64,000 bases of DNA from SVFI01 sp045588655 (GCA_045588655.1 JAZNEP010000031.1:4348-68347), one strand, 5' to 3'. Shown: positions 17,792 to 27,658, counted from the stretch's first letter. Numbers and translations: made by a program. Notes: generated from the sequence alone by a model not told the origin.

Positions 17792-19597
17792 TTATTCTTT
17801 GTCTGCAGTCTCTTCCTGTTGTGTAATCGCAATACAAAGTTCTTCCAGCTGTTTCTCATCAACCACATTCGGTGCTTCTGACATCAGACAGGAGGCATCC
17901 TTTACTTTCGGGAATGCCATAACCTCACGGATGCTTTCTGCTTTTACAAGAAGCATCACCAGGCGGTCAAGACCATATGCAAGTCCCGCATGCGGTGGAA
18001 CACCATATTTGAATGCAGAAAGAAGGAAGCCAAAACGATCCCATGCTTCTTCCTTTTGAATACCGATTACTTCAAACATTTTTTCCTGTACATCGTCCTG
18101 ATGGATTCTGACAGAACCACCACCAAGTTCTACACCGTTAAGAACGATATCATACGCTTTTGCACGAACACGTCCCGGATCGGTATCGATATACTGCCAA
18201 TCTTCTTCCATCGGCATTGTGAACGGATGGTGAACCGCAACAAAACGGTTGTCATCCTCACTCCACTCAAGAAGCGGAAATTCCGTAATCCAAAGGAAAT
18301 TAAATTTATTATCATCAATCAGTTCAAGCTTACGCGCCAAATCAAGACGAAGTGCCCCAAGTACATTCCATACAATCTTATTTGAATCCGCCGCAAACAA
18401 GAGAAGGTCTCCCGCTTCTCCACTCATGGCAGATACCAGATTTTTCAACTCATCTTCTGTCATAAATTTCGCAAAGGATGATTTGTATGTGCCATCCGGA
18501 AGCACTGCAAGGTAAGCAAGTCCCTTCGCACCATTCCCTTTTGCTGCATCCACAAGAGCATCAATTTTCTTACGTGGCATTTCTGCCTGTCCTTTTACGT
18601 TGATACCGCGCACGGAACCACCATTTTCAAGAGCACCTGTAAACACCGCAAAACCACAGTTTTTTACAACCTCTGAAACGTCCACAAGCTCCATACCAAA
18701 ACGTATATCCGGTTTATCGCTTCCGTAGCGATCCATTGCCTCCTGCCAAGGCATTCTTGGAAGCGGAAGCTGTACATCAAGTCCAATGGCTTCTTTGCAT
18801 ACATGCTGAATGAGTCTCTCATTTACCTCGATTACATCCTCTTCATCCACGAAAGAAAGCTCCATATCAATCTGTGTAAACTCAGGCTGTCTGTCCGCAC
18901 GAAGATCCTCGTCACGGAAACATTTCGCAATCTGGATATAGCGGTCATAACCGGAACACATCAAAAGCTGTTTGAACAGCTGCGGGGACTGCGGGAGCGC
19001 ATAAAAATTCCCCGGATGCACACGGCTCGGCACAAGATAATCTCTTGCACCTTCCGGTGTTGATTTATTTAAAATCGGCGTCTCAATCTCTAAAAATCCT
19101 TCTTTTGCCATAAAAGCACGAACTTCCGTACAGATTTTACTACGAAGAATCAGGTTGCGCTGCAAATCCGGTCTTCTAAGATCCAAATATCTATATTTAA
19201 GTCGCATTTCCTCTTTTGTCTTGCTGTTCTCCTCAATTGGAAACGGCGGTGTCTCTGCCTCAGAAAGAATGCGAATCTGCTCTGCAATAATCTCAATATC
19301 ACCGGTTGCAAGATTTTCATTGACTGCACCAGCTCTCTTTTCTACCTTACCAACCACTGCAACTACAAATTCACTTCTTAATTTTTCTGCTTTTGCAAAG
19401 TTTTCGCTTCCACATTTATCTTCCTCAAAAATCAGCTGCAAAATACCGCTTCTGTCGCGAAGATCCACAAAGATAATTCCGCCTTTGTTTCTCTGTTTTG
19501 CAACCCATCCCATCACGGTAACCGTCTCTCCGATATTGGCTGAAGTCACTTCGGTACATCTATGGGTTCTTTTTAATCCCTGCATTGATTCTGCCAT
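17792..19597 (-). CDS. aspS: aspartyl-tRNA synthetase
   Basis: 601 residues, bacterial-type class II enzyme. N-terminal OB fold for anticodon binding (VTVMGWVAKQRNKGGIIFVDLRDRSG), catalytic core with motif 2 (FRDEDLRADRQPEFTQIDME), the GAD insertion domain, and motif 3 (GLAYGLDRLVMLL). Charges tRNA-Asp. Ribosome binding site GGAGG is 8 nt before the ATG. It follows hisS with a 17-bp gap, a common pairing in Firmicutes. No T-box leader is seen; the pair seems to start from a plain promoter upstream of hisS. Confidence 0.98.
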   Translation of the reverse strand: MAESMQGLKRTHRCTEVTSANIGETVTVMGWVAKQRNKGGIIFVDLRDRSGILQLIFEEDKCGSENFAKAEKLRSEFVVAVVGKVEKRAGAVNENLATGDIEIIAEQIRILSEAETPPFPIEENSKTKEEMRLKYRYLDLRRPDLQRNLILRSKICTEVRAFMAKEGFLEIETPILNKSTPEGARDYLVPSRVHPGNFYALPQSPQLFKQLLMCSGYDRYIQIAKCFRDEDLRADRQPEFTQIDMELSFVDEEDVIEVNERLIQHVCKEAIGLDVQLPLPRMPWQEAMDRYGSDKPDIRFGMELVDVSEVVKNCGFAVFTGALENGGSVRGINVKGQAEMPRKKIDALVDAAKGNGAKGLAYLAVLPDGTYKSSFAKFMTEDELKNLVSAMSGEAGDLLLFAADSNKIVWNVLGALRLDLARKLELIDDNKFNFLWITEFPLLEWSEDDNRFVAVHHPFTMPMEEDWQYIDTDPGRVRAKAYDIVLNGVELGGGSVRIHQDDVQEKMFEVIGIQKEEAWDRFGFLLSAFKYGVPPHAGLAYGLDRLVMLLVKAESIREVMAFPKVKDASCLMSEAPNVVDEKQLEELCIAITQQEETADKE

Positions 19598-19614
19598 TTT
19601 TTCATCCTCCTATC

Positions 19615-20877
19615 CTAATTTTTCAAAGCCTCTCTATAGAAATCCTTGAACTGGGTATAACCTTCTTTGATAAGCTGTTCCTTCTGGAACTTTTTATTTT
19701 TGTTCATGCGCACAAGCAATACCTGCTGCCCTTGCGCTCTCAACTCCTGCGCCTCTTTGATTACTTCTGATAGTCGCTGAGAAGAAAGACCTTTTTCTAC
19801 AAGGAACGCAACTTTTTCTTTTTCCGTCGGAACTTTGAATCCCTGATCCATCAAAATTGTGATGATACGCTCAAATCCGATAGAAAAACCACACGCCGGC
19901 GTATCTTTGCCTGTAAACTTTCCAACCATCTTATCATATCTTCCGCCGCCGGCTATACTACTGCCAAAGTCAGACATTTCAATTTCAAAAATGGTTCCTG
20001 TGTAGTAAGACATACCACGCACAAGTGTCGGATCAAATACAATTTCAAACGAATCTGTTACAGCGGATGAAACACTGTCTTTGATTTCAGCAAGGCTCTC
20101 AGCCACGCCTTCCTCTAAATAGTCCCCAAGGTTCTGCGCTAAATATACAATCGCGTCATCTGCTGCCTGCATTCCGTCAAAGAGTGCAATATACTTGTCC
20201 ACTGCCTCCGCCGCAAATCCATTGCGCAGCAAATCTTCCTTGACACCATCTATACCAATTTTGTCCATTTTATCAAGGATAATAAACACAAGATCAAACT
20301 GCTCCTCTTCAAATCCCGAATATGCAGCCATAGCTTTCAAAATACGACGCTCATTTAAGCGTACTTTAAAATTGGAGAAACCAAGCTTCGCAAGCGTTGT
20401 GGTGGTTGCAAGAATCAACTCAATCTCTGCCAGATTGCTCGGCTCACCTAAAATATCAATATCACACTGAACGAACTGACGGAAACGTCCTTTCTGCGGT
20501 CTGTCAGCTCTCCACACACTACCAATCTGCAGTGCTTTGAACGGATTTGGAAGCTCATTGGCATGATTGGCATAATAACGAGAAAGCGGAAGGGTCAAAT
20601 CATAACGAAGACCACTGTCCACAAGATCATTTTCCGTTTCTGCTGTCTCTAAATTCAGTTTTTCACCACGCTTTAAAATCTTAAAAATCAGTTTTTCATT
20701 TTCGCCCCCCTGCTTTGAGCATAGATTATCAATCGTCTCCACACACGGGGTATCAATTGGCGTAAAACCAAATTTACGATAATTTTCTTTAATCACAGCC
20801 ATGACATAATCACGAATCTGCATCTCCTCCGGAAGAATATCTTTCATTCCGGTAACCGGTTTCTTATTCAGTGCCAT
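19615..20877 (-). CDS. hisS: histidyl-tRNA synthetase
   Basis: 420 residues, class II enzyme. Starts KPVTGMKDILPEE, typical of HisRS; motif 2 is seen in QIGSVWRADRPQKGRFRQFVQCD, histidine motif in LVRGMSYYTGTIFE, motif 3 in ACGFSIGFERI, and a C-terminal anticodon-binding domain. A promoter with 17-bp spacing lies just upstream, so it opens the hisS-aspS-phosphopantetheinyl transferase-tcdA unit. No odd features. Confidence 0.98.
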   Translation of the reverse strand: MALNKKPVTGMKDILPEEMQIRDYVMAVIKENYRKFGFTPIDTPCVETIDNLCSKQGGENEKLIFKILKRGEKLNLETAETENDLVDSGLRYDLTLPLSRYYANHANELPNPFKALQIGSVWRADRPQKGRFRQFVQCDIDILGEPSNLAEIELILATTTTLAKLGFSNFKVRLNERRILKAMAAYSGFEEEQFDLVFIILDKMDKIGIDGVKEDLLRNGFAAEAVDKYIALFDGMQAADDAIVYLAQNLGDYLEEGVAESLAEIKDSVSSAVTDSFEIVFDPTLVRGMSYYTGTIFEIEMSDFGSSIAGGGRYDKMVGKFTGKDTPACGFSIGFERIITILMDQGFKVPTEKEKVAFLVEKGLSSQRLSEVIKEAQELRAQGQQVLLVRMNKNKKFQKEQLIKEGYTQFKDFYREALKN

Positions 20878-20927
20878 ATTTCCTCTACCTTTTCTTTCTT
20901 TTTTCTATCGTTTCTTTCACTTTGCCA

Positions 20928-20956
20928 ATTTTACTACGTTTTCGAACATATCACAA
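20928..20956 (-). promoter_or_regulatory. promoter of the hisS-aspS operon
   Basis: Minus strand TTGTGA and TAAAAT with a 17-bp spacer, in the 89-bp gap between hemZ and hisS. No T-box stem structures could be recognised between it and hisS. Confidence 0.55.
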
Positions 20957-20966
20957 GAATATCTTT

Positions 20967-22412
20967 CTATTTTTCACGAAACAGCTCTCTTTTTCGCTGT
21001 AGCATTTCCGGAAGCTTTTCTATATACAAGGCAACATCCTTTACATTGTCACATCTCTCGATTCTTCCATCCGGGAATACCCGCTTCGTTATGCTACCCG
21101 CTCCAAGCGCCACAATGGTCTGTACTTCTTCCATGATGAGAATGTTATAAATTCCTGCTTTTCCTTCCACTGCATAGCCGACATTTTCAAAATTGCCTGA
21201 CATATTTTTCTGACGGTATAAATAATACGGAACCATTCCCATTTGCGCCGCACCTGCGCTTGCAATTTGCATAGTCGCATCGGTATTTACCAGCATATCC
21301 ATACCTTTTTCTTCAATATACTGACGCAGCTTTGACGCTCTCTTAATTGCAAGAGAATGTACTGTCAGGCTATCCGGACAAAGCTCTGTGATCTTATCTA
21401 TCGTCGCCTGCACATCTTCTTCTTTTTCTCCCGGAAGTCCTAAAATAATATCCATGTTGACATTATCAAATCCACAGTCGCGCGCCATCAAAAAGGCGTC
21501 GATTGTCTGCGCCGCCGTAGCCGCCCGGCCGATATTTTTAAGTGTCTCTTCTTTCATCGTCTGGGGATTTACGGAAATCCGGCTAACACCATGCTGATAA
21601 AGCACTTGTAATTTTTCTTTTGTAATGCTGTCCGCACGTCCTGCTTCAACTGTAAATTCCTGTACCGTCGAAAAATCAAATATTTCTTTTAGGTTCCGAA
21701 TCACACGATCCAGCTGATTAGCCGAAAGCGTCGTAGGAGTCCCTCCTCCGATGTAGACCGTATCGAGTATTTTCCCTTTGCAAATATCTGCAGTTTCTTT
21801 CATTTCCGCAATTAAGCAGTCAATATATTCTTCTACCCGATTTCTATATGCGCCAATCGGATAGGACGTAAACGAGCAATACAAGCACGTAGACGGACAA
21901 AATGGAATTCCGATATAAAGACTATAACCATCCTTATAATGTAATGCAGAAAGAATCCTTTTCTCACGCTCCGCAATCTCATATGCAAGCTCAGTTTTTG
22001 CTCGGCTTACCAAGTGTTCTTCCATAAATACGCGGAAGATTTCCTCTTTGCTTTTTCCTTCCTCTATCATTCCCATCGCAATCTTGGTCGGCCGAATTCC
22101 TGTAAGGTTGCCCCATGGCAACACCTTCCCTGATTCCTTGGATAGACACTGATAAAAAAAGCGTTTAAACTCATTTTTTCTGCCTTTTTCCTCTTCCTGC
22201 CAGTCATACTGATAGGTTTCACCTTGGGCAAAACACACCAAAACACACTCTTGTCCACAGATCACGTCAATCTTTGGCTTATCTACCTCCGCATCCAGCA
22301 GCTCCAGCCGATCCGGCGTAACTACTTTTACTGTTTCTTCCGGATAAAAAGCCTTCACAAGCGAATGAATATCATATTCCCATTTGGGCTGATTTATTTT
22401 AACAAATAACAT
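20967..22412 (-). CDS. hemZ: coproporphyrinogen dehydrogenase-like radical SAM protein HemZ
   Basis: 481 residues. The radical SAM motif CPSTCLYCSF lies near residue 172-181, preceded by YIGIPF and followed by VYIGGGTPTTL, as in HemN-type enzymes. The roughly 170-residue N-terminal extension is characteristic of the HemZ group in Firmicutes. The named activity is oxygen-independent conversion of coproporphyrinogen III, but no other haem genes are present here and many HemZ relatives may have other roles. It lies 34 bp downstream of the metallohydrolase gene, in the relA unit. Confidence 0.88.
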   Translation of the reverse strand: MLFVKINQPKWEYDIHSLVKAFYPEETVKVVTPDRLELLDAEVDKPKIDVICGQECVLVCFAQGETYQYDWQEEEKGRKNEFKRFFYQCLSKESGKVLPWGNLTGIRPTKIAMGMIEEGKSKEEIFRVFMEEHLVSRAKTELAYEIAEREKRILSALHYKDGYSLYIGIPFCPSTCLYCSFTSYPIGAYRNRVEEYIDCLIAEMKETADICKGKILDTVYIGGGTPTTLSANQLDRVIRNLKEIFDFSTVQEFTVEAGRADSITKEKLQVLYQHGVSRISVNPQTMKEETLKNIGRAATAAQTIDAFLMARDCGFDNVNMDIILGLPGEKEEDVQATIDKITELCPDSLTVHSLAIKRASKLRQYIEEKGMDMLVNTDATMQIASAGAAQMGMVPYYLYRQKNMSGNFENVGYAVEGKAGIYNILIMEEVQTIVALGAGSITKRVFPDGRIERCDNVKDVALYIEKLPEMLQRKRELFREK

Positions 22413-22446
22413 ACTTTACTCCCCACTACGCATATTTCACGTAGCT

Positions 22447-23070
22447 TTACTGTACAAACGGATTGTACTTCTTTTCATAGGCTATAGTTGTCTCATCACC
22501 ATGCCCCGGATACACTTTTACATCATCCGGCAAAACGAACAGTTTCTCTTTAATTGAACGAACAATCGCGGACGAACTTCCTGTCGGGAAATCGGTTCTT
22601 CCTGTCGATTCTAAAAACAGCGTATCACCACTGACAAGGATTTTATCCTCTTCAAAATAGAAACAACAGCTACCGATCGTATGTCCCGGCGTTGCAATGA
22701 CTTTTGCCGTCATACCTGCAACCTCTACTTCTTCTCCATCCTTTATATAGATATCCGGCTTTATCGTTATACTCTGTCCGAAATATCCGGATAAGTTCTT
22801 ATTCGGATTTTCACACAGCTCTTTTTCTGCTTCAAAGGCATAAATCGGAGCACCGCTTAGCTCCTTCAACTTTTGAGCCCCGCACATATGATCATGATGT
22901 GCATGCGTAAGGAAAATAGCTGCCACTGTAAATCCAAGCTCACCTAGTTTATTGTAAATCCAATCACCATTTGTCGCCGGATCCACAAAAATCACTTCCT
23001 TTTTGCCTTCCTCATATAACAGATAACAATTGGTCTGAAGTTGTCCTAATACCATTCTTCCTATTTTCAT
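22447..23070 (-). CDS. MBL-fold metallohydrolase (glyoxalase II-like)
   Basis: 207 residues. The metallo-beta-lactamase motif THAHHDHMCG near residue 55-64 supplies a dinuclear metal site; later ligands are in TPGHTIGS, SGDTLF and YPGHGDET. The compact size fits the YcbL/GloB-like group, which hydrolyses thioesters such as hydroxyacyl-thiols, though the substrate is uncertain. A strong hairpin stands between it and relA. Between relA and hemZ, which is a widespread Lachnospiraceae/Clostridia order. Confidence 0.9.
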   Translation of the reverse strand: MKIGRMVLGQLQTNCYLLYEEGKKEVIFVDPATNGDWIYNKLGELGFTVAAIFLTHAHHDHMCGAQKLKELSGAPIYAFEAEKELCENPNKNLSGYFGQSITIKPDIYIKDGEEVEVAGMTAKVIATPGHTIGSCCFYFEEDKILVSGDTLFLESTGRTDFPTGSSSAIVRSIKEKLFVLPDDVKVYPGHGDETTIAYEKKYNPFVQ

Positions 23071-23088
23071 TTTTTCTCCATTCCCGAA

Positions 23089-23116
23089 ACAACGGGGTGA
23101 GATTCACCCCGTTGTT
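23089..23116 (-). repeat. strong intercistronic hairpin at the end of relA
   Basis: Arms 23089-23100 and 23104-23115 form a perfect 12-bp stem with a 3-base loop; the first arm on the message includes the last codons and the stop of relA. What follows on the minus strand is GTTTCGGG, not a T run, so it is not a standard terminator. It may protect or process the message, or limit expression of the next gene, whose ribosome binding site begins a few bases later. Confidence 0.6.
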
Positions 23117-25422
23117 CGCTCAATACTTAATACACTTTCTATATTGTTTAATTTATCCATCACTCTGTTTAGATGGTGCTTCGATGCTATCTCAAAAGAC
23201 ACCGACATAGTCGCCGTCCCGTTTTTACTTACTCTTGTATTCAAACTGAGGATATCAATATTTTTCTCCGTCAAAGCTCTTGAGACATCCGCCAAAAGTC
23301 CGTTTCGATTGGTCGCGTAAATCGTGATATCGGCAAAATATCTACCCTTTCCGTCAATACTATCCTCCTGCCATTCCGCATCAATCAATCTCGTTCTGTC
23401 AATTTCCGGAAGATTGATGATATTGACACAGTCTGTTCTGTGAATAGAAATACCTCTTCCTCGCGTCACAAATCCAATAATCTCATCCCCCGGCACCGGC
23501 GAACAACATTTTGAAAAACGCACTGCCACATCATCGATTCCTCTTACGATAATACCATTTGCAATCTTAGAACGAGGAAGCATCTGTTTGGCTGTCGCAT
23601 TTTCCTCCACCGTCTTCATGACTTCTTCATCAGACAAAGGCTTCTGATGATCTCTGTCATATAATTCCTTCATCTTATTGATGATTTGACCTTCTTTGAG
23701 TCCTCCATGCCCCACTGCTGCAAGCAGTGCATCCCAATCATGAAAGCCAAATTTTCTCATCATGGATTGCATATATTCCGGACGCATAATCTCTGTCTGA
23801 TCAATGGACTTTGACTTACAGTACACGAGCAGAAGCTCACGTCCCTTAATGATATTCTCATCTTTAAACTGTAATTTAAACCACTGGTTAATCTTATTCT
23901 TTGCCTGTGTTGATTTTACAATCTTGAGCCAGTCACGACTCGGCCCGCTTGAGTTCTGGCTTGTAAGAATCTCAATGCGGTCTCCGTTTTTAATTTCATA
24001 TTCGATGGAAACCAGCTTACCATTTACTCTGGCGCCAACCATATGATTTCCGACTGCTGAATGAACACTGTAGGCAAAATCAATCGGATTCGATCCCGCC
24101 GGAAGTGTTTTTACATCTCCTGTCGGTGTAAAACAGTACACACTATCTGAGAAAAGGTCCAAATCACTCTTTAGCAGATTCATAAACTCTCTGTTATCCG
24201 ACATATCCGTCTGCCACTCAAGAATCTGCTTCAGCCATGACAATTTTTCCTCTTCTGCTGCAGTTGTCTTAACTTTTTTGCCATCGGATGTTTCTTTATA
24301 TTTCCAATGTGCCGCAATACCGTACTCCGCCGTCTTATGCATTTCAAATGTACGAATCTGTATTTCAAACGGCTGTCCGGTCTGCCCGATCAATGTCGTA
24401 TGGATCGACTGATACATATTTTCCTTTGGCATGGCGATGTAGTCTTTAAATCGGCCCGGAATCGGTTTATACATTTCATGGATAACACCAAGTGCCGCAT
24501 AACAGTCTCTTACTGAATCCACAATAATACGAACTGCAAATAGGTCATATATCTGATCAATCGTTTTATTCTGGTTTTTCATTTTCTTATATATACTAAA
24601 AAAATGTTTGACACGTCCATCTATCTTGGCCTGAATTCCTGCATTTGCAATATGTGCTCCTACTTCATCCACAATCCTCTGCACATACTTTTCTCTCTCC
24701 ACCTTGCGAACTGCAATCTTGTCAACGAGATCATAGTAAACATCCGGCTGCAAGTACTTTAAAGACAAGTCATCCAGCTCTACTTTGAGCTTCATAATAC
24801 CAAGTCTCTGCGCAATCGGCGCATAAATATCCATGGTTTCTCTGGCTTTTTCCTGTTGCTTCTCAGGTTTCATATGCTTAAGCGTACGTAAATTGTGCAG
24901 TCTGTCTGCCAGCTTAATAATAATCACTCTGATATCTTTCGCCATGGCAAGAAACATTTTTCGCAAATTTTCCGCCTGCATTTCAAGCTTATCATCTTCA
25001 TACTGGAGCTGTTCGAGCTTGGTCACTCCATCGACCAAAAGTGCCACATCATCGCCAAACTCTTTTGCAATCTGCTCTGTTGTCATAATGGTGTCTTCCA
25101 CCACATCATGCAACAATCCGGCCACAATGGTCTCTTTATCCATTTCGAGCTCTGCGAGGATAATTGCAACACAAAGAGGGTGAATGATATATGGTTCACC
25201 CGATTTTCTCACTTGAGCACTATGTGCCTCATCCGCGATATTATATGCTTTCTCAATCAAAGAAATGTCATCACTTGGATGGTACCTGAGAACACGTGCA
25301 ATCAGATCATGATACAACTCTTTTGGCTCTCTAAACTCAGCCACCGCCTCAATGTGACCATCATCAATGACTACCTCTGTTCTTCTTGGAGCTATCTGTG
25401 ATTCTGCTGTCCTATTTTCCAT
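23104..25422 (-). CDS. relA: bifunctional (p)ppGpp synthetase/hydrolase
   Basis: 772 residues, long RSH protein. N-terminal HD hydrolase domain with intact HDVVEDT near residue 105, then the synthetase domain (GRVKHFFSIYKKM, DLFAVRIIVD, RFKDYIAMPKENMYQSIHTT), a TGS domain, a zinc-finger/helical region with CCSPVPGDEIIGF, and a C-terminal ACT domain. Both activities appear intact by motif. It makes and degrades the stringent response alarmone. ATG 25422 is preferred over an upstream GTG. Preceded by a clear promoter; leads relA-metallohydrolase-hemZ. Confidence 0.96.
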   Translation of the reverse strand: MENRTAESQIAPRRTEVVIDDGHIEAVAEFREPKELYHDLIARVLRYHPSDDISLIEKAYNIADEAHSAQVRKSGEPYIIHPLCVAIILAELEMDKETIVAGLLHDVVEDTIMTTEQIAKEFGDDVALLVDGVTKLEQLQYEDDKLEMQAENLRKMFLAMAKDIRVIIIKLADRLHNLRTLKHMKPEKQQEKARETMDIYAPIAQRLGIMKLKVELDDLSLKYLQPDVYYDLVDKIAVRKVEREKYVQRIVDEVGAHIANAGIQAKIDGRVKHFFSIYKKMKNQNKTIDQIYDLFAVRIIVDSVRDCYAALGVIHEMYKPIPGRFKDYIAMPKENMYQSIHTTLIGQTGQPFEIQIRTFEMHKTAEYGIAAHWKYKETSDGKKVKTTAAEEEKLSWLKQILEWQTDMSDNREFMNLLKSDLDLFSDSVYCFTPTGDVKTLPAGSNPIDFAYSVHSAVGNHMVGARVNGKLVSIEYEIKNGDRIEILTSQNSSGPSRDWLKIVKSTQAKNKINQWFKLQFKDENIIKGRELLLVYCKSKSIDQTEIMRPEYMQSMMRKFGFHDWDALLAAVGHGGLKEGQIINKMKELYDRDHQKPLSDEEVMKTVEENATAKQMLPRSKIANGIIVRGIDDVAVRFSKCCSPVPGDEIIGFVTRGRGISIHRTDCVNIINLPEIDRTRLIDAEWQEDSIDGKGRYFADITIYATNRNGLLADVSRALTEKNIDILSLNTRVSKNGTATMSVSFEIASKHHLNRVMDKLNNIESVLSIERTTG

Positions 25423-25467
25423 ACTCTGCACACTCCACTATTTTTTCCGTCATCACCCATATGAGTC

Positions 25468-25496
25468 ATTATATTATCAATTAATAATTTCGTCAA
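25468..25496 (-). promoter_or_regulatory. promoter of relA
   Basis: Near-consensus on the minus strand: TTGACG, 17 bp, TATAAT, about 45 bases upstream of the relA start. One of the strongest-looking promoters in the window. Confidence 0.7.
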
Positions 25497-25572
25497 TCAT
25501 TGAGGCTGTCGCACCAGGCACACTACAGAACTTTTCTAAATCATATTAATCAAAATGTCAATGGACAGCATT

Positions 25573-26301
25573 TTAATATTCTTTCACCACTTCCTTCACA
25601 CCATATCTTTCCTTAAAATCTTCCAAATCCTTTTCGCTTTGAATCAACATTATTTCCGTAAAATGTCCGGTCTTTCTATCCTTAAAACCTGCTACCTGCT
25701 CTCCGTTACAGATAGAACATTTTATAACCGGCAAATGTGTCTGCAAATTATAATCCGTTCCTTGTTGCTGCTCATACTTCGAACCATCATCACCCGAATC
25801 CTCCGTCCTCAAATACGCGCTGCGAATCGGAAGAAAAGCCAGTAACCATATGAATAACGCCGGCCCCATCGTAAGAAGAAGCAGATATATCAGATTTGTA
25901 AACCTCAGCATAATCAATCCTATACCAACAGTCAGCACACTAAATCCAATCAACAAATACTTCGTAGCTTTCCACTCAAGTTCCGTCACAACTGAATTTT
26001 TTCGTATGGCAATGCATCGCCACGGCACCAAAAGAAGTAATGCAATTACAAACATCGCCACCACGGACAATATCATGGTTAAAAAGCTAACAAAACCGTT
26101 TGCTCCTGCTACGAACAAATTAGCTATGGGCGCAAATTCCGAACCATCCACCTGCATACTGTCCACATATTCTATTTGTGGTGTCTGCACGCGTACATCC
26201 CATGCATAGGCGAGGACACTATAGAGTAAATATAGAACAATCATCGCCAGGGCAATTATTCTGGCTTTTTGTTTTCCTGATAATTTTCTCACTTTTCCCA
26301 T
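25573..26301 (-). CDS. membrane protein of unknown function with C-terminal cytosolic tail
   Basis: 242 residues; I do not recognise the family. Basic N-terminus (GKVRKLSGKQKAR), helix about 14-33, an outside loop, helix about 68-92, then two more helices about 112-130 and 134-155, and a C-terminal soluble tail of about 80 residues. The tail contains CSICNGEQVAGFKDRKTGHF, a CxxC pair that could bind a metal, and ends in a charged helix. It has a good ribosome binding site (AAGGGGAG) and lies 46 bp downstream of the HAAS-domain gene, so it is the third gene of the PadR-controlled operon. Confidence 0.7.
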   Translation of the reverse strand: MGKVRKLSGKQKARIIALAMIVLYLLYSVLAYAWDVRVQTPQIEYVDSMQVDGSEFAPIANLFVAGANGFVSFLTMILSVVAMFVIALLLLVPWRCIAIRKNSVVTELEWKATKYLLIGFSVLTVGIGLIMLRFTNLIYLLLLTMGPALFIWLLAFLPIRSAYLRTEDSGDDGSKYEQQQGTDYNLQTHLPVIKCSICNGEQVAGFKDRKTGHFTEIMLIQSEKDLEDFKERYGVKEVVKEY

Positions 26302-26347
26302 AAAATCTCCCCTTTTTTAGCAGAATAGTATTGGATTTCCTACGCAC

Positions 26348-27322
26348 TTATTTCTTTGTGATCGCACCAATTATAGCTTCTATCACTGCACTTAACACCC
26401 CCGCGATCGGCCATATTACCCAGGTGATATGCCAATCCATCGTCAGAAAGCTCCACGCAAGATAAATCAGCGTAACTACCGGCCAGTAAATCGCATCAAA
26501 CACCTGACAAGCACTTCCTTTCTGCTTTCTTTCCTTGCGATATTCTTCTTCCTGCAACAAGACATGATATGCATCCGATTTCGTTCCGGCGGACACGAAG
26601 AAGAATGTTGCTATACTCACAATTGCAAGCAGTAATCCAACCATAAAGCACGACGGCAAATCAGATTTCAAATCCAATGAACCAACAATCAATAATGGTA
26701 AGACTGAAATAATACAAAGGAATGTACCAAGCGCTATCTGCAGAGCAAACTGCGATTTCTCAGATTCTCTCTGCGCTTCAAGAAACTGCTTTGTGGAATA
26801 ATCAAGTAAAATCACTTCTTTCTCATACTTCTCGTATTTTCCCATCGCAATGCCGGTCACAATAAAAATAGCTACACCACAAGCAATCAAGAAAAACATC
26901 GGAACCAGACCAAATGCCACAACCAAGCTATCCGCCAGCCCCATCTCCTCCTGCAATCCTCCCATTATTATCAATGTAATCGGACTACATACACAAAGAA
27001 GAGATGCGATTCCATAGCGAATTCCGGCCTTTGCATGTTCCTTACAGAATTGCTTTGCCTCCTCCATAGTCACATGAATCCCTTCCATGCCATTCACTTC
27101 ATTGACATCCTCTTTAATACCAAGCTCATCTGCAAGCTCATCCAAATTTCCAAATTCTGAGATTACGATACCAATGGCTTCATTCTCTGTCTTTCCTTCG
27201 TTTTTCAGTTCCTGATATTTATCTTCCATCATACTGAGAAGTTCCGCCTTTGCTTTCTGTACCTCAGGGGTATGTTTCACATTTACAAACATCGTTTCCA
27301 AATAATTTTTAATTGTTTCCAT
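26348..27322 (-). CDS. HAAS-type permease-prefix membrane protein
   Basis: 324 residues. The N-terminal 75 residues form a helical domain (METIKNYLE, EFGNLDELADELG) typical of HAAS/permease prefix domain proteins, which are nearly always paired with a PadR regulator. After that come about six hydrophobic helices (about 105-120, 135-165, 200-225, 230-250, 280-320). Function unknown; the family is often linked to envelope stress control. It lies 12 bp downstream of padR and is expected to be repressed by it. Confidence 0.8.
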   Translation of the reverse strand: METIKNYLETMFVNVKHTPEVQKAKAELLSMMEDKYQELKNEGKTENEAIGIVISEFGNLDELADELGIKEDVNEVNGMEGIHVTMEEAKQFCKEHAKAGIRYGIASLLCVCSPITLIIMGGLQEEMGLADSLVVAFGLVPMFFLIACGVAIFIVTGIAMGKYEKYEKEVILLDYSTKQFLEAQRESEKSQFALQIALGTFLCIISVLPLLIVGSLDLKSDLPSCFMVGLLLAIVSIATFFFVSAGTKSDAYHVLLQEEEYRKERKQKGSACQVFDAIYWPVVTLIYLAWSFLTMDWHITWVIWPIAGVLSAVIEAIIGAITKK

Positions 27323-27334
27323 CGTTTCATCTCC

Positions 27335-27658
27335 TTACATATGTATAAATTTTTCAACAACTTGTTGTATTTCACGCCATTCTACACACTTCTCATGATA
27401 ATACGCTCTACCGATATCCGTAATTCGGTAATACGTTCTCCTCTTGCCACCGGATTCATCCCCGTAGAAAGCTTCAATATATTGAAGCTTCTCTAATCGA
27501 CTGAATGCAGAATATAAGGTTGTCTCTTTCATAACATAAACGCCTTCCGACATTTCTTTAATCTGCCTTGAAATCTCATACCCGTACGACGGTTTGTCAT
27601 ACACCAGGTATAAAATCAGCATATCGTTATAACCTCGCATAACATCTGAACTAATCAA
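27335..27658 (-). CDS. PadR family transcriptional regulator
   Basis: 107 residues. A winged-helix DNA-binding protein: MRGYNDMLILYLVYDKPSYGYEISRQIKE, then TTLYSAFSRLEKL and GKRRTYYRIT, the PadR signature. The TTG at 27658 is chosen because AGGGG lies 8 nt upstream and the protein then begins as PadR members do; the longer frame runs back through its own operator. Autoregulation is likely: several copies of an 11-bp repeat cover its promoter. Ligand unknown. Confidence 0.9.
   Translation of the reverse strand: MISSDVMRGYNDMLILYLVYDKPSYGYEISRQIKEMSEGVYVMKETTLYSAFSRLEKLQYIEAFYGDESGGKRRTYYRITDIGRAYYHEKCVEWREIQQVVEKFIHM

Noticed and set aside
19598..20966. T-box leader for hisS or aspS
   Set aside because: The gaps upstream of both genes are short and contain no stem with a specifier loop or terminator pair; a plain promoter explains expression.
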